NCBI RefSeq assembly: GCF_000633595.2
Contig: NZ_JIBU02000045.1
Span: forward strand, 62,001 to 126,000
Direction of reading: 5' to 3'
DNA from: Clostridium drakei
GTDB lineage: Bacteria; Bacillota; Clostridia; Clostridiales; Clostridiaceae
Length of the DNA: 64,000 nt
The stretch's first letter is position 1. Every line of letters begins with the position of its first letter. The position numbers and the translations under genes are program-made. Positions 39,890 to 48,526 of this stretch are shown piece by piece. The notes beneath the pieces are model-generated. The model made no database searches. It was not told the origin of the DNA and saw only the letters and a list, made by a program, of their open reading frames with translations.

Positions 39890-42211
39890 ATGGAGAAAAA
39901 TTTAGAAGTTCTTCCTCTGATTCCGTTAAGAGGCATTACTGTGTTTCCGTATATGGTTTTACATTTTGATGTTGGCAGAGAAAAGTCTATAGGTGCGATT
40001 GAAGAAGCAATGCTTAATGAACAAAAAGTATTTTTAGCAGCTCAAAAAGAGGCCAAGATTGAAGAACCTGAAGAAGAAGATATATTTGTAATGGGGACTA
40101 TTTGTAATATAAAGCAGATTCTTAAGCTACCAGGTGATACTATAAGAGTATTAGTAGAAGGAGAAAGTAGAGGAAAGCTATCAAGATATATTGAAAAAGA
40201 ACCATTTTTAAAAGTTGAAGTTGAAAGCTTAGTGGATGAAGATGGTATTAACAATAATAAATGTGAAGCGTTAGTTCGTTCTATTAGGAAAAATTTTGAT
40301 GAGTACATAAAGTTATCGGGAAGTATACCAATAGATACGATAGTTACACTTGAGGAGTTGAATAATCCAGGAAGGCTTGCAGATGTTATAAGTTCCTATC
40401 TTATGCTTAAGCAAGAAAAAAAGCAGGAACTTTTAAACACTTATGAAGTAGAAGAAAGGCTTCAAAAACTTTTAGATATATTGATTAATGAAGTTGACAT
40501 ATTAAAGATAGAGAGAAAAATAGGTGTAAAAGTAAAGAATAAAATTGATAAAGTACAGAAGGAATATTATCTAAAAGAACAACTAAAAGCTATACAAGAA
40601 GAACTTGGAGAAGAAGACGAAGACAAGAAAGAATTAGCTAAATATAAGAATAAAATAAGTAAAGCTAAGCTTCCTAAAAATGTTAAAGAAAAAGCTTTAT
40701 ATGAATTAGAAAGATTAAAGAATAATGGAGGGTATTCGGCAGAAAGTGGAGTAATAAGAACATATCTTGACTGGATATTAGATCTTCCTTGGAATAAACA
40801 AACAGAAGATAACTTAGATATAAAATCAGCTAGAGAGGTATTGGAAAAAGAACATTATGGACTTGAGGACGTAAAGGATAGAATAATTGAATATTTAGCT
40901 GTTAAAAAGATGAGTAATTCATTAAAAGGACCAATACTTTGTCTTGTTGGACCTCCAGGAGTAGGAAAGACTTCTATAGGTAAATCTATAGCTCATGCTT
41001 TAAACAGAAATTTTGTTAGAATGTCATTAGGTGGCGTTAGGGATGAAGCTGAAATAAGAGGACATAGGAAAACTTATGTAGGAGCTATTCCAGGAAGAAT
41101 AATATATGGAATGAAGCAGGCTAAGTCAAAAAATCCTTTGTTTTTATTGGATGAAATAGACAAGATGAGCAATGATTTTAAAGGTGATCCAGCAGATGCA
41201 CTTTTAGAAGTATTAGATAGTGAACAAAATAATACATTTAGAGATCATTATCTTGAATTGGAATTTGATTTATCAAATGTATTGTTTATAACTACAGCTA
41301 ATAGCTTGGAAAATATACCTAGACCATTATTAGATAGAATGGAAATAATAGAGGTTTCAGGATATACCAGTGAAGAAAAGTTTCATATAGCAAAAGAACA
41401 TTTAGTAGATAAAGAGTTAAAATCACATGAAATAGATGATGATAAGGTGAAAATATCTGATTCAGCTATACAACTTATAATAGATAGTTATACAAGGGAA
41501 TCAGGAGTTAGAAGCTTAGAAAGAAAAATATCTTCTGTAATAAGAAAAGCCATAGCAGAAATTATGGAAAAAGATAAAAAGAGAATAATACTCAATTCAA
41601 CTAAAGTAAAGACTTATCTTGGACCTGAAATATTCACTTATGATAAAGCTGATGAAGAAGATAAGGTTGGAGTAGTAATGGGAATGGCATGGACAGGATA
41701 TGGTGGAGATACTTTACCAATAGAAGTAAGTGTTATGCCTGGAACAGGAAAGTTAGAACTAACGGGTCAATTAGGTGATGTCATGAAGGAATCTGCTAAA
41801 GCTGGTTATAGTTATGTTAGAGCTAATGCTCATAAATATGGAATAGAAGGTAATTTCTATAAAGAGAAGGATTTACATATACACGTTCCAGAAGGTGCTG
41901 TACCTAAAGATGGTCCATCAGCAGGTGTTACAATGATAACTGCAATTATATCTGCATTAAGTGGCATAAAGGTTAAGCATAATGTAGCTATGACTGGTGA
42001 AATAACCTTAACAGGTAGGGTCCTTCCAATAGGTGGACTTAAGGAAAAAAGTTTAGCTGCATATAGAGCTGGTATTACTACAGTAATAATACCAAAGGAT
42101 AATGAAAAAGATTTAATAAAAATACCAAAAGTCGTTAAAAGTAAGATAAATTATATATTGGCAGATAAAATAGATATTGTTTTAGAAAATGCCTTAGTTA
42201 AAAATGAGTAG
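39890..42211 (+). CDS. lon: ATP-dependent protease La (LonA)
   Basis: The 773-residue soluble protease has the N-terminal substrate domain ([19 protein letters not shown]), the long helical linker, an AAA+ module ([27 protein letters not shown]) and a C-terminal protease domain with Ser in [10 protein letters not shown] and Lys in [14 protein letters not shown]. It removes damaged and some regulatory proteins. ATG 39890 follows GAGGGGAG; the GTG at 39875 is too far upstream. engB follows after 14 bases, a common pairing in Firmicutes. Confidence 0.97.
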   Translation: MEKNLEVLPLIPLRGITVFPYMVLHFDVGREKSIGAIEEAMLNEQKVFLAAQKEAKIEEPEEEDIFVMGTICNIKQILKLPGDTIRVLVEGESRGKLSRYIEKEPFLKVEVESLVDEDGINNNKCEALVRSIRKNFDEYIKLSGSIPIDTIVTLEELNNPGRLADVISSYLMLKQEKKQELLNTYEVEERLQKLLDILINEVDILKIERKIGVKVKNKIDKVQKEYYLKEQLKAIQEELGEEDEDKKELAKYKNKISKAKLPKNVKEKALYELERLKNNGGYSAESGVIRTYLDWILDLPWNKQTEDNLDIKSAREVLEKEHYGLEDVKDRIIEYLAVKKMSNSLKGPILCLVGPPGVGKTSIGKSIAHALNRNFVRMSLGGVRDEAEIRGHRKTYVGAIPGRIIYGMKQAKSKNPLFLLDEIDKMSNDFKGDPADALLEVLDSEQNNTFRDHYLELEFDLSNVLFITTANSLENIPRPLLDRMEIIEVSGYTSEEKFHIAKEHLVDKELKSHEIDDDKVKISDSAIQLIIDSYTRESGVRSLERKISSVIRKAIAEIMEKDKKRIILNSTKVKTYLGPEIFTYDKADEEDKVGVVMGMAWTGYGGDTLPIEVSVMPGTGKLELTGQLGDVMKESAKAGYSYVRANAHKYGIEGNFYKEKDLHIHVPEGAVPKDGPSAGVTMITAIISALSGIKVKHNVAMTGEITLTGRVLPIGGLKEKSLAAYRAGITTVIIPKDNEKDLIKIPKVVKSKINYILADKIDIVLENALVKNE

Positions 42212-42225
42212 GTGAAAATAAATTT

Positions 42226-42813
42226 ATGGAAATAAAACAATCGGAATTTGTAATTTCAGCAGTTGTACCGAATCAATATCCGCAAGATAATAGAGTCGAA
42301 ATAGCTTTTGTAGGAAGATCTAATGTAGGAAAATCATCTTTAATAAATACTTTAGTTAATAGGAGAAAGCTCGTTAAAGTAAGTGGTACTCCTGGAAAAA
42401 CTAGGTTAGTAAACTTTTTTATTATAAATAATGAATTTTATTTTGTTGATTTACCTGGATATGGATATGCAAAGGTTTCAAAGTCAGAAAAGGAAAATTG
42501 GGGAAAAGTAATTGAAAGATATTTAACGGGAAGAGAACAATTAAAAAAAGTTATACTACTTGTTGATTGCAGGCATAAACCAACTGAGGACGACATAATT
42601 ATGTATAAATGGATAAAGCATTATAATTATGATGCCATTATAGTGGCAACTAAAATTGATAAATTGAAAAAAGCTGAATTGAGAAAGAATTTGAAAGTTA
42701 TTAGAGAAACATTTGAATTAAGTAATGAAGAAGAAGTGTTCACCTTTTCTTCGTTAAAGAAATTGGGTAAAGAAGAACTTTTGGATGCAATTGAGCAGTG
42801 TATAAATAGATAG
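42226..42813 (+). CDS. engB: Ribosome biogenesis GTPase EngB/YsxC
   Basis: This 195-residue TrmE-Era-type GTPase is needed for 50S subunit assembly. Motifs are G1 [10 protein letters not shown]2 [12 protein letters not shown]3 [11 protein letters not shown]4 TKIDK and G5 FSSLKK. It is cotranscribed with lonA. The ribosome binding site (AGGTGAAA) overlaps the lonA stop. Confidence 0.96.
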   Translation: MEIKQSEFVISAVVPNQYPQDNRVEIAFVGRSNVGKSSLINTLVNRRKLVKVSGTPGKTRLVNFFIINNEFYFVDLPGYGYAKVSKSEKENWGKVIERYLTGREQLKKVILLVDCRHKPTEDDIIMYKWIKHYNYDAIIVATKIDKLKKAELRKNLKVIRETFELSNEEEVFTFSSLKKLGKEELLDAIEQCINR

Positions 42814-42854
42814 CTGCTATAAGAGTTGAGGATACGGAATAAGGAGAATATATA

Positions 42855-43634
42855 ATGGTAAAATATGATCTTATTAAAGACCTGCTTGTATTTCTATTTG
42901 TTTATGTTCCTCCAATTGTAATTTTTATAAGATTTTCTCGAGAAAGAAATATAAGTAAGATATTATTAACTATAATAGCTTTAGTGTATTTGATAGCATC
43001 TTTATTTACGAATAATATCTTTCCATTTATTTTTACAGTTATTAATATTAGATATTTAAAAAAAGCTAATAGAGTATATAGCTTATGTTTATCAAATGAA
43101 AATTTAAAACATACTTTAAGTGAAAGATTAAGTGATGATTTTAAGAGATTTGGATTTAGTTTGAAAGAATTCAATCTTATTTCAGCTATAAAATTGACAG
43201 CTTTTTCTTATGTTGTAATAATTATAATTGCTAATATAGAAACTATGATTGTTTCTATATTTAATGTTCAAGTTAAAGAACAAGAAGTAGTTACTTGGAT
43301 GTCTAACATGCCATTAAATAGATTCCTGATAATAATTCCAATAGTTATAATTTTTGCACCAATACTTGAAGAATTTATTTTTAGATGGTTGATATTTGAA
43401 AAAATATTTACACCTAGGATAGGCATTTATTTAGCAGCTTTATTGAGTAGTACAATTTTTGGTTTTATTCATTTTAATTTGAGAGCTTTTCCTTTATTGA
43501 TTTGGATAGGAATGTACAATTGCTATTTAATAGAAAAGAAGGGATATTGGTACTCTGTATTCAATCATTTTACATTTAATTTTATAACTACTATGGTACT
43601 GTTAATAACCAAATTATCTAAAGTTAACATGTGA
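42855..43634 (+). CDS. CPBP-family intramembrane metalloprotease
   Basis: This 259-residue polytopic membrane protein has the three motifs of the CAAX-protease/bacteriocin-processing family: EEFIFRW (EExxxR) near residue 171, FGFIHF (FxxxH) and NHFTFNF (HxxxN). Six or so hydrophobic segments surround them. Such proteins cut membrane proteins or confer bacteriocin immunity. The substrate here is unknown. It lies 41 bases after engB and may be the last gene of the lonA-engB unit. Confidence 0.88.
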   Translation: MVKYDLIKDLLVFLFVYVPPIVIFIRFSRERNISKILLTIIALVYLIASLFTNNIFPFIFTVINIRYLKKANRVYSLCLSNENLKHTLSERLSDDFKRFGFSLKEFNLISAIKLTAFSYVVIIIIANIETMIVSIFNVQVKEQEVVTWMSNMPLNRFLIIIPIVIIFAPILEEFIFRWLIFEKIFTPRIGIYLAALLSSTIFGFIHFNLRAFPLLIWIGMYNCYLIEKKGYWYSVFNHFTFNFITTMVLLITKLSKVNM

Positions 43635-43638
43635 AAAT

Positions 43639-43677
43639 GGGCATGTATAGTTTTCAAGCTATATATGTCTATTTTTT
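43639..43677 (+). terminator. Probable terminator after the CPBP gene
   Basis: An imperfect stem GCATGTATAG / CTATATATGTC with loop TTTTCAAG is followed by a T-rich run. Confidence 0.65.
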
Positions 43678-43714
43678 ATATCTTTCAGTTTAGTCAGTAA
43701 TTTAAAAACATCAA

Positions 43715-43860
43715 GTGATTCTTAGACTCAGGTGGAGTTTGCTTGTGAGGAATACCTCTCTCCATCTGAGTCTTAGAAGAACTTATCCAGGCGCGTAGCA
43801 GTGCTTATCCCCAACTTGAAGAAGATGGGGGTATTAGCAATGGTAGCGATCGGATAAAAA
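43715..43860 (+). ncRNA. Strongly structured RNA candidate of unknown class
   Basis: About 145 unusually GC-rich bases fold into two domains. Domain 1 is a long hairpin: TTCTTAGACTCAG (43719-43731) pairs with CTGAGTCTTAGAA (one mismatch), then TGGAG/CTCCA and a GAGG-AATA-CCTC tip. Domain 2 is closed by TTATCC (43783) / GGATAA (43852) and contains TATCCCCA/TGGGGGTA with GCT/AGC below it. TTATCC occurs twice (43783 and 43805), so GGATAA has two possible partners. The motifs GTAGCA and GTAGCG are repeated. No ORF fits. It could be a trans-acting RNA (raiA-type was considered) or the leader of the WYL regulator 100 bases downstream. Confidence 0.65.
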
Positions 43861-43956
43861 TTTATTTTAATATTTTATATGAAAATGCTAAAAAAATTGC
43901 TAAAAATGCCGATATAATTAAAGATTAGGATAAAATTATACTGGGGGTAAAAAAGT

Positions 43957-44910
43957 ATGTCTAAAATTTCTCATTTAATAGAAATGATAATTACATTACA
44001 ATACAAAGGACTTACTACAGCAACGGAATTAGCAGAAACTTTAGAAGTTGATAAAAAAACTATATATAGATATATTAATAGTTTAAATAAGGCTAACATA
44101 CCAGTGCATACTAAAAAAGGTAGGTATGGAGGATTTTATATAGATCAAGAATTTTATATGAAACCGTCAAAGCTTAACAAAGAAGAATTACAATCTTTGC
44201 TCATGTCTACGCAAATACTTACAAAAGAAAATGGCTTTACATATGAGAAAGACTTACAAACAGCTGTAACAAAAATAAAGAGTTTGTGTGTGAATTCTAA
44301 TGATGAACTAAAGTATTTAAATGAAAATGGAAATTTTAAAATTAATGAAGCTGGTGGATTACAAAACTTACAAGATAAGATATCTCAAATAAATTATGCT
44401 ATGAGTAGAGGAAGAACTTTAAGCATAAACTATTTTTCTGCAAATAAAAATAATTTGACTATAAAAAAAGTAGATCCATATAACTTGATTTTTAGAGAAG
44501 GTGCATGGTATATAATAGGTTACTATTATAAGAGTGATCGAGTTGAAAGCTTTAAAATATCAAGAATACAGAATTTAAAGATAACAGATGAAATATATAT
44601 GATACCTCACACATTTTCTTTGAAAACATATCTAGAAGAAAATTGGGCTGTTTTTAAAGGAGATAAAAATAAAGTTATAATAAGGTTTGATAAAAATATT
44701 TCAGACTTTATAGAAAATGGGAAATGGCATCCTGATGAGCAATTACAAAAATTAGATGATGGATCATTATTGCTAATTATGTATTTGGATGAATTTCAAG
44801 AAGTGAAAAATTGGATATTGGGATTTGGTAAAAATGCAGAAGTTATTGAACCTGTAAAATTGAGAGAAGAAATAAAAAAAGAAATAGAAGATATGTATAA
44901 AAAATACTAA
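43957..44910 (+). CDS. WYL-domain transcriptional regulator with N-terminal helix-turn-helix
   Basis: The 317-residue protein has an N-terminal HTH_11 domain (LIEMIITLQYKGLTTATELAETLEVDKKTIYRYINSL), a WYL domain in the middle (INYFSANKNNLTIKKVDPYNLIFREGAWYIIGYY) and a C-terminal WCX extension. WYL proteins sense small ligands or nucleic acids and regulate metabolism or defence genes. No defence gene is nearby. The start at 43957 has a GGGGG site. The structured RNA lies directly upstream, so the regulator may be controlled through its leader. Confidence 0.9.
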   Translation: MSKISHLIEMIITLQYKGLTTATELAETLEVDKKTIYRYINSLNKANIPVHTKKGRYGGFYIDQEFYMKPSKLNKEELQSLLMSTQILTKENGFTYEKDLQTAVTKIKSLCVNSNDELKYLNENGNFKINEAGGLQNLQDKISQINYAMSRGRTLSINYFSANKNNLTIKKVDPYNLIFREGAWYIIGYYYKSDRVESFKISRIQNLKITDEIYMIPHTFSLKTYLEENWAVFKGDKNKVIIRFDKNISDFIENGKWHPDEQLQKLDDGSLLLIMYLDEFQEVKNWILGFGKNAEVIEPVKLREEIKKEIEDMYKKY

Positions 44911-44953
44911 AAACTTTATCAAAAAGTGAATAAAATTTTTCAAATTAGGATAT

Positions 44954-45074
44954 TATAATAAATGTAATTAGGAGATATAATCTCCTAAAGTGTCAAGCAA
45001 ATTATATTTGAGTTTGTTTGATACTATAACCCCCCATCCCCCTTGGGACCGTAAAACGGTCCCTTTTGTTTTTT
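44954..45074 (+). ncRNA. Candidate C-rich small RNA / structured 3' region with terminator
   Basis: A TATAAT (44954-44959; weak -35) is followed by hairpin GGAGATATAATCTCC, a second stem AGTGTCAAGCAAA / TTTGTTTGATACT, single-stranded CCCCCC (45030-45035) and CCCCC (45038-45042), and the terminator GGGACCGT-AAA-ACGGTCCC (45045-45063) with a T-rich tail. Two hairpins, an unpaired C-rich segment and a terminator are typical of Firmicute sRNAs that pair with Shine-Dalgarno sites. It could equally be the 3' end of the WYL mRNA. Confidence 0.45.
45045..45074 (+). terminator. Rho-independent terminator
   Basis: A perfect 8-bp GC-rich stem GGGACCGT/ACGGTCCC with loop AAA is followed by a T-rich run. 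It overlaps the end of the convergent minus-strand gene. Confidence 0.9.
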
Positions 45075-46005
45075 AAAATAAATAAGAAATTTTAAAGTAA
45101 TAATTTCCTTTATTGACCTCACTAGGAGTTAATAAAAGGTTGATAGTATAATTCTTTACTGTTTTTTTATCTGAATTTGATACACCTCTGAAATTTAAAG
45201 TCCAATATACTTCAGAAACTTCTCCATCCTCATTACACTTGTTTTCTTTAAATATAGCATCTTGAAATACATAAGTACTATTATCTGAAGATAGCTGTTT
45301 TATAAGTGGCAAATTTTTATCAGATAAGTTGGGGGTAAATATATCTTTAGGCTTATAAGATTCTTCTTGAGGAAGACTCTGTATAAATTGAATAAAAGTA
45401 GCTATTGTGTCTGTTCCCATAAAAGTAGTATTGTTATCGTAATTATAATTTTTAAATTTATAATTTAAAAATATATAATTTGAAAGAGTAACAGTGTTGC
45501 CTTGAAACTTACCTGATATTACCTTTGGAGTTTTATTATTTTTGCAATCAATAAATCCTAAAATATTATTGGAATTTGAAAGTACATTGTCAAATTTATT
45601 ACCGTTCCAAATAAAAACATATTGAATAGGGTTGTCTTTATTTGAAGCCTGAATAAATATTTCAGGAACTTTATCCCTTGATACATCCATAAGAGTTACT
45701 CTCATAGGCCAGTAAGATGAATAATTGAATAAAGCAGAAGAGTTTTTATATGGAGTAATAGGATAATTTTTATCTTTAATTTTAATATCAATAGAATACT
45801 TATCATTAAATCTTTTTACTGAGAGTATGTCCTTTTTTCCATCACCATCAAAGTCAGCTTTTAATACTTTGCTTTCAGAAACAGTATTAAAAGTTGGAGA
45901 ATAATGCTTTGATAAAAGTAGTATAACTATCAATATAAAAATTATCAATGTAAGTATTATAAAGTAAATATATTTCTTTTTTAGAAATATCACTCTAAAT
46001 TTCAT
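45073..46005 (-). CDS. Membrane-anchored protein with an FG-GAP-like calcium-binding motif
   Basis: The 310-residue protein has a basic start, one membrane segment (about residues 12-32, YIYFIILTLIIFILIVILLL) and an extracellular domain. ADFDGDGKKDILSV (about 48-61) is the DxDGDGxxD calcium-binding loop of FG-GAP/VCBS repeats; DVSRDKVPEIFI looks like a second, degenerate repeat. The C-terminal half is not recognised. GGAGGTG lies 7 bases upstream of ATG 46005, so the ATG at 46020 is not the start. It is divergent from the next gene and probably acts at the cell surface. Confidence 0.75.
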   Translation of the reverse strand: MKFRVIFLKKKYIYFIILTLIIFILIVILLLSKHYSPTFNTVSESKVLKADFDGDGKKDILSVKRFNDKYSIDIKIKDKNYPITPYKNSSALFNYSSYWPMRVTLMDVSRDKVPEIFIQASNKDNPIQYVFIWNGNKFDNVLSNSNNILGFIDCKNNKTPKVISGKFQGNTVTLSNYIFLNYKFKNYNYDNNTTFMGTDTIATFIQFIQSLPQEESYKPKDIFTPNLSDKNLPLIKQLSSDNSTYVFQDAIFKENKCNEDGEVSEVYWTLNFRGVSNSDKKTVKNYTINLLLTPSEVNKGNYYFKISYLF

Positions 46006-46138
46006 ATGTTTCACCTCCATTTAATTATATGAAATTATTATATATTTAATTATTATGTGCAAAATAAAATTAGAAGTACTTTGCATATGAAAAATTTAAT
46101 GTTTAAGTTTTTAGCTAGAAAGGAGGTAACTAAACTTT

Positions 46139-47377
46139 ATGATTTGCAAGAAAAAAAGTGTAGCATTATTTTTAATATTGCTATTTGTTATCAATATTGT
46201 GGCTTGTAATAAGGCAAAGGATTCAGAAAAAGAAAAACAATTAAATATATATGTGGATTTAAAAGATAAAGAGAGTTCAAGTATATTGAAATCGGCAATA
46301 GAAGGATACAAAAAAGATAATCCTAAAGTAAAAGTTAGCATTAATAATGCTATGGGAGGTAAAATAGAAGAAGATATAGGTAAGAATAATAATGCTGATA
46401 TAGTAGTTACTTCTAGGAATAATATGATTAAGTTAAGTAGAAAAGGATTATTAAGTGATATAGGAAATCTTTATGATGATAGTAATCTTAATGATAAATA
46501 TTATACTATATTAAATTCTTATGGAAGGTTTAATGATAAATATTACGGGATTGGTTTAATTCCATATACAATAGAAACTTTTTATAATGAAAGTTATTTT
46601 AAAAAAGAAAATTTAAAAATTCCATCTAGTATTGATGAATTAAAAAACACATTAAAAAGTTTAAATGAAAAATCAATAAAAATTCCTGTAATTTTAACAG
46701 AAGATTTAGATATAAACAATGGATTAGCTTCTATGATAATAAATAACAAAGTCAGTATGAGAAAATTAGAAAGCAAGTATGATAGTGGAGCTGAGTTTTA
46801 CAAGTCTTTAGGTGAAATTCAGCAGGCATTTGATGATATGGCAGCTTTTATAAAACAAAATAATATAAACAAAAACACTTTTGAAATTGGAAATGAAAGC
46901 AGTATAAATAAATTTATAAAAGGGAATTTACCTTTGATTATAAGTTCATCATATTATGTTAAAGATTTTAAAGATGAAAATAAAGATATAAAAATTATGG
47001 ATAGTTTTACCGGTAGCAATTCTTCAAAAATGGTTGTACCTGTAATTTGTAATTCTATAATTTGCATACCTGTAAACAGTAAAAATAGTGAAGAAATAAA
47101 TAGTTTCGTAAAATTTATTATAAATGACGATTTTCAGAAAAAGCTTTTGGGAGAAGGTTTTGTAACTGGAAACAAGAAGGTAAATAGTTCTATAAAATCT
47201 GGGGTTAAATCTGTTGTGGTTAAACATCTAAAAGAAAGTACTGAAGACAATATAATTTTTTTAGAAAATGTTTCTGAAAAACTAAAAAGTGGAATGTCCT
47301 CTAAAATAGATGAATTGTTATCGGGCAAGCCAAGTACAAAAATGTGGGAAGAGATTGTAAATGATGCCTATAAGTAA
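46139..47377 (+). CDS. Extracellular solute-binding lipoprotein (SBP family 1)
   Basis: The 412-residue protein carries a lipoprotein signal peptide (KKSVALFLILLFVINIVAC; lipid Cys in IVAC). The body fits ABC sugar-type binding proteins: LNIYVDLKDKESSSILKSAIEGYKKDNP, DIVVTSRNN, GLLSDIGNLYDD, GIGLIPYTIETFYNESYF and a hinge region. No permease or ATPase gene is close, so the transport partner and ligand are unknown. It begins behind GGAGG and ends at a bidirectional terminator shared with the Fur-family gene. Confidence 0.82.
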   Translation: MICKKKSVALFLILLFVINIVACNKAKDSEKEKQLNIYVDLKDKESSSILKSAIEGYKKDNPKVKVSINNAMGGKIEEDIGKNNNADIVVTSRNNMIKLSRKGLLSDIGNLYDDSNLNDKYYTILNSYGRFNDKYYGIGLIPYTIETFYNESYFKKENLKIPSSIDELKNTLKSLNEKSIKIPVILTEDLDINNGLASMIINNKVSMRKLESKYDSGAEFYKSLGEIQQAFDDMAAFIKQNNINKNTFEIGNESSINKFIKGNLPLIISSSYYVKDFKDENKDIKIMDSFTGSNSSKMVVPVICNSIICIPVNSKNSEEINSFVKFIINDDFQKKLLGEGFVTGNKKVNSSIKSGVKSVVVKHLKESTEDNIIFLENVSEKLKSGMSSKIDELLSGKPSTKMWEEIVNDAYK

Positions 47378-47422
47378 AAAACAATTAACTTTATTCCATA
47401 AAACACATTTGTTTCAAAAAAA

Positions 47423-47460
47423 TTACACTTCAGATTTTAAATTTAGTATCTGAAGTGTAA
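47423..47460. terminator. Bidirectional terminator
   Basis: The 13-bp stem TTACACTTCAGAT / ATCTGAAGTGTAA lies between the convergent binding-protein and Fur-family genes. Confidence 0.8.
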
Positions 47461-47479
47461 AAAGTTAATTAAGTTAAAT

Positions 47480-47890
47480 TTAATTTTTGCAATTTTTACA
47501 TATTCCGTAAAAGTATACTTGATTTCCTACTATATCATATTCAGTATAACTTTTAATTTTGTCATTTAAATCAGAAAAACAAATTCCGTCTATATCTTCT
47601 ACTTTTCCACAGCTAAGACATTGTATGTGAGGATGTGGTAGAACATTTCCATCATATCTAAAGTTTCCCTCACCAACGTTAATTTCTTGAACAAGGTTTA
47701 CTTCAACTAGAGTTTTTAAAGCCTTATAAACAGTTGCAAGGCTCATAGTAGGATATTCTGGTTGAAGCGCTGTATATATTGTCTCAGCAGATGGATGCTC
47801 TTTAGTTGATTGTAAAAATTTATATACTGCAATTCTTTGTGGAGTAAGTTTTAATTTTTTTTCTCTAAAAATACTAGATAAAGTATCCAT
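47480..47890 (-). CDS. perR: Fur-family regulator, probably PerR
   Basis: This 136-residue metal-dependent repressor has the winged helix LTPQRIAVYKFLQSTKEHPSAETIY, the Fur metal site HPHIQC and two structural CxxC zinc motifs (CLSC and CKNC near the C-terminus). The PerR-like short N-terminus and KLKLTPQR suggest the peroxide sensor rather than Fur or Zur, but the distinction rests on few residues. ATG 47890 is preferred to ATG 47899 because AAGGA is 8 bases before it. A palindrome directly upstream (47905-47929) would allow autoregulation. Confidence 0.88.
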   Translation of the reverse strand: MDTLSSIFREKKLKLTPQRIAVYKFLQSTKEHPSAETIYTALQPEYPTMSLATVYKALKTLVEVNLVQEINVGEGNFRYDGNVLPHPHIQCLSCGKVEDIDGICFSDLNDKIKSYTEYDIVGNQVYFYGICKNCKN

Positions 47891-47904
47891 ACACACCATC
47901 CTTA

Positions 47905-47929
47905 TTATATAATTGATAATATTATATAA
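47905..47929. promoter_or_regulatory. Probable Fur/PerR operator
   Basis: The perfect inverted repeat TTATATAAT-N7-ATTATATAA lies 15 bases upstream of the Fur-family start codon. It resembles the PerR/Fur box TTATAATNATTATAA with wider spacing. Confidence 0.55.
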
Positions 47930-48442
47930 TAAAAATTATTTGTTGTCAAAAGTAATTTTATACCAATAAATAATAATACACTAAAGTAACAAAATAGTAA
48001 AGTACTTAGTATGTTTTTTATAAAAATATAAATAATAACAAATTATTTATATAAAAAGAATATACCATATTTAGTATTAATAAAAGCTATAATTTAACAG
48101 AAAATAAAATCTATTCAATATATAGAATGAATAAAGCTTGATTTTATGCAAAAAGTTAATTATAAAATCTATTTTTGAAATAACTAATTATAAAATTATA
48201 AAGTAAATTATATCAAATTAAAATAATATTTGTTATTGTTATGTATTTTTGGTTAACGAAGTATTTTTGTAAATGAAACCAATTATTCATTTATTTTAAT
48301 TTATTGCACTAATATAGTTAAAAAAATAACGAAATAAAAGTAGAACTAAGTAAGTTAAATTTTGAAATTATAAAATATGTTCGTCAAATCCTGCAATTTT
48401 CAACGTTTTGTATAAAATGCATAAACTATTATAAAATTTATC
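47930..48442. other. AT-rich intergenic region with no gene seen
   Basis: About 500 bases between the divergent Fur-family and permease genes hold no ORF with a ribosome binding site and no convincing RNA fold. The sequence is mostly A/T runs. The permease promoter lies at its right edge. Confidence 0.5.
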
Positions 48443-48471
48443 TTGATTTAAAGCAAAATAGATGTTAATAT
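48443..48471 (+). promoter_or_regulatory. Promoter of the amino acid permease gene
   Basis: TTGATT (48443-48448), a 17-base spacer and TAATAT (48466-48471) lie about 55 bases before the start codon. Confidence 0.6.
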
Positions 48472-48477
48472 TTTATC

Positions 48478-48495
48478 GTGATAAGAATTTATCAC
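48478..48495. promoter_or_regulatory. Operator-like palindrome at the permease transcription start
   Basis: The perfect inverted repeat GTGATAA-GAAT-TTATCAC lies directly downstream of the -10 element, where a repressor would block transcription. It does not fit CodY, CcpA or Crp/Fnr spacing. Confidence 0.5.
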
Positions 48496-48526
48496 ATTTT
48501 AAAATTTGTAGGGAGGTAATCTCAAA

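Noticed and set aside
34300-39890. CIRCE or CtsR operators at the clp/lon genes
   Set aside because: Neither TTAGCACTC-N9-GAGTGCTAA nor tandem GGTCAAA repeats occur in the promoter regions. One GGTCAAA-like match near 38058 is inside lonB coding sequence.
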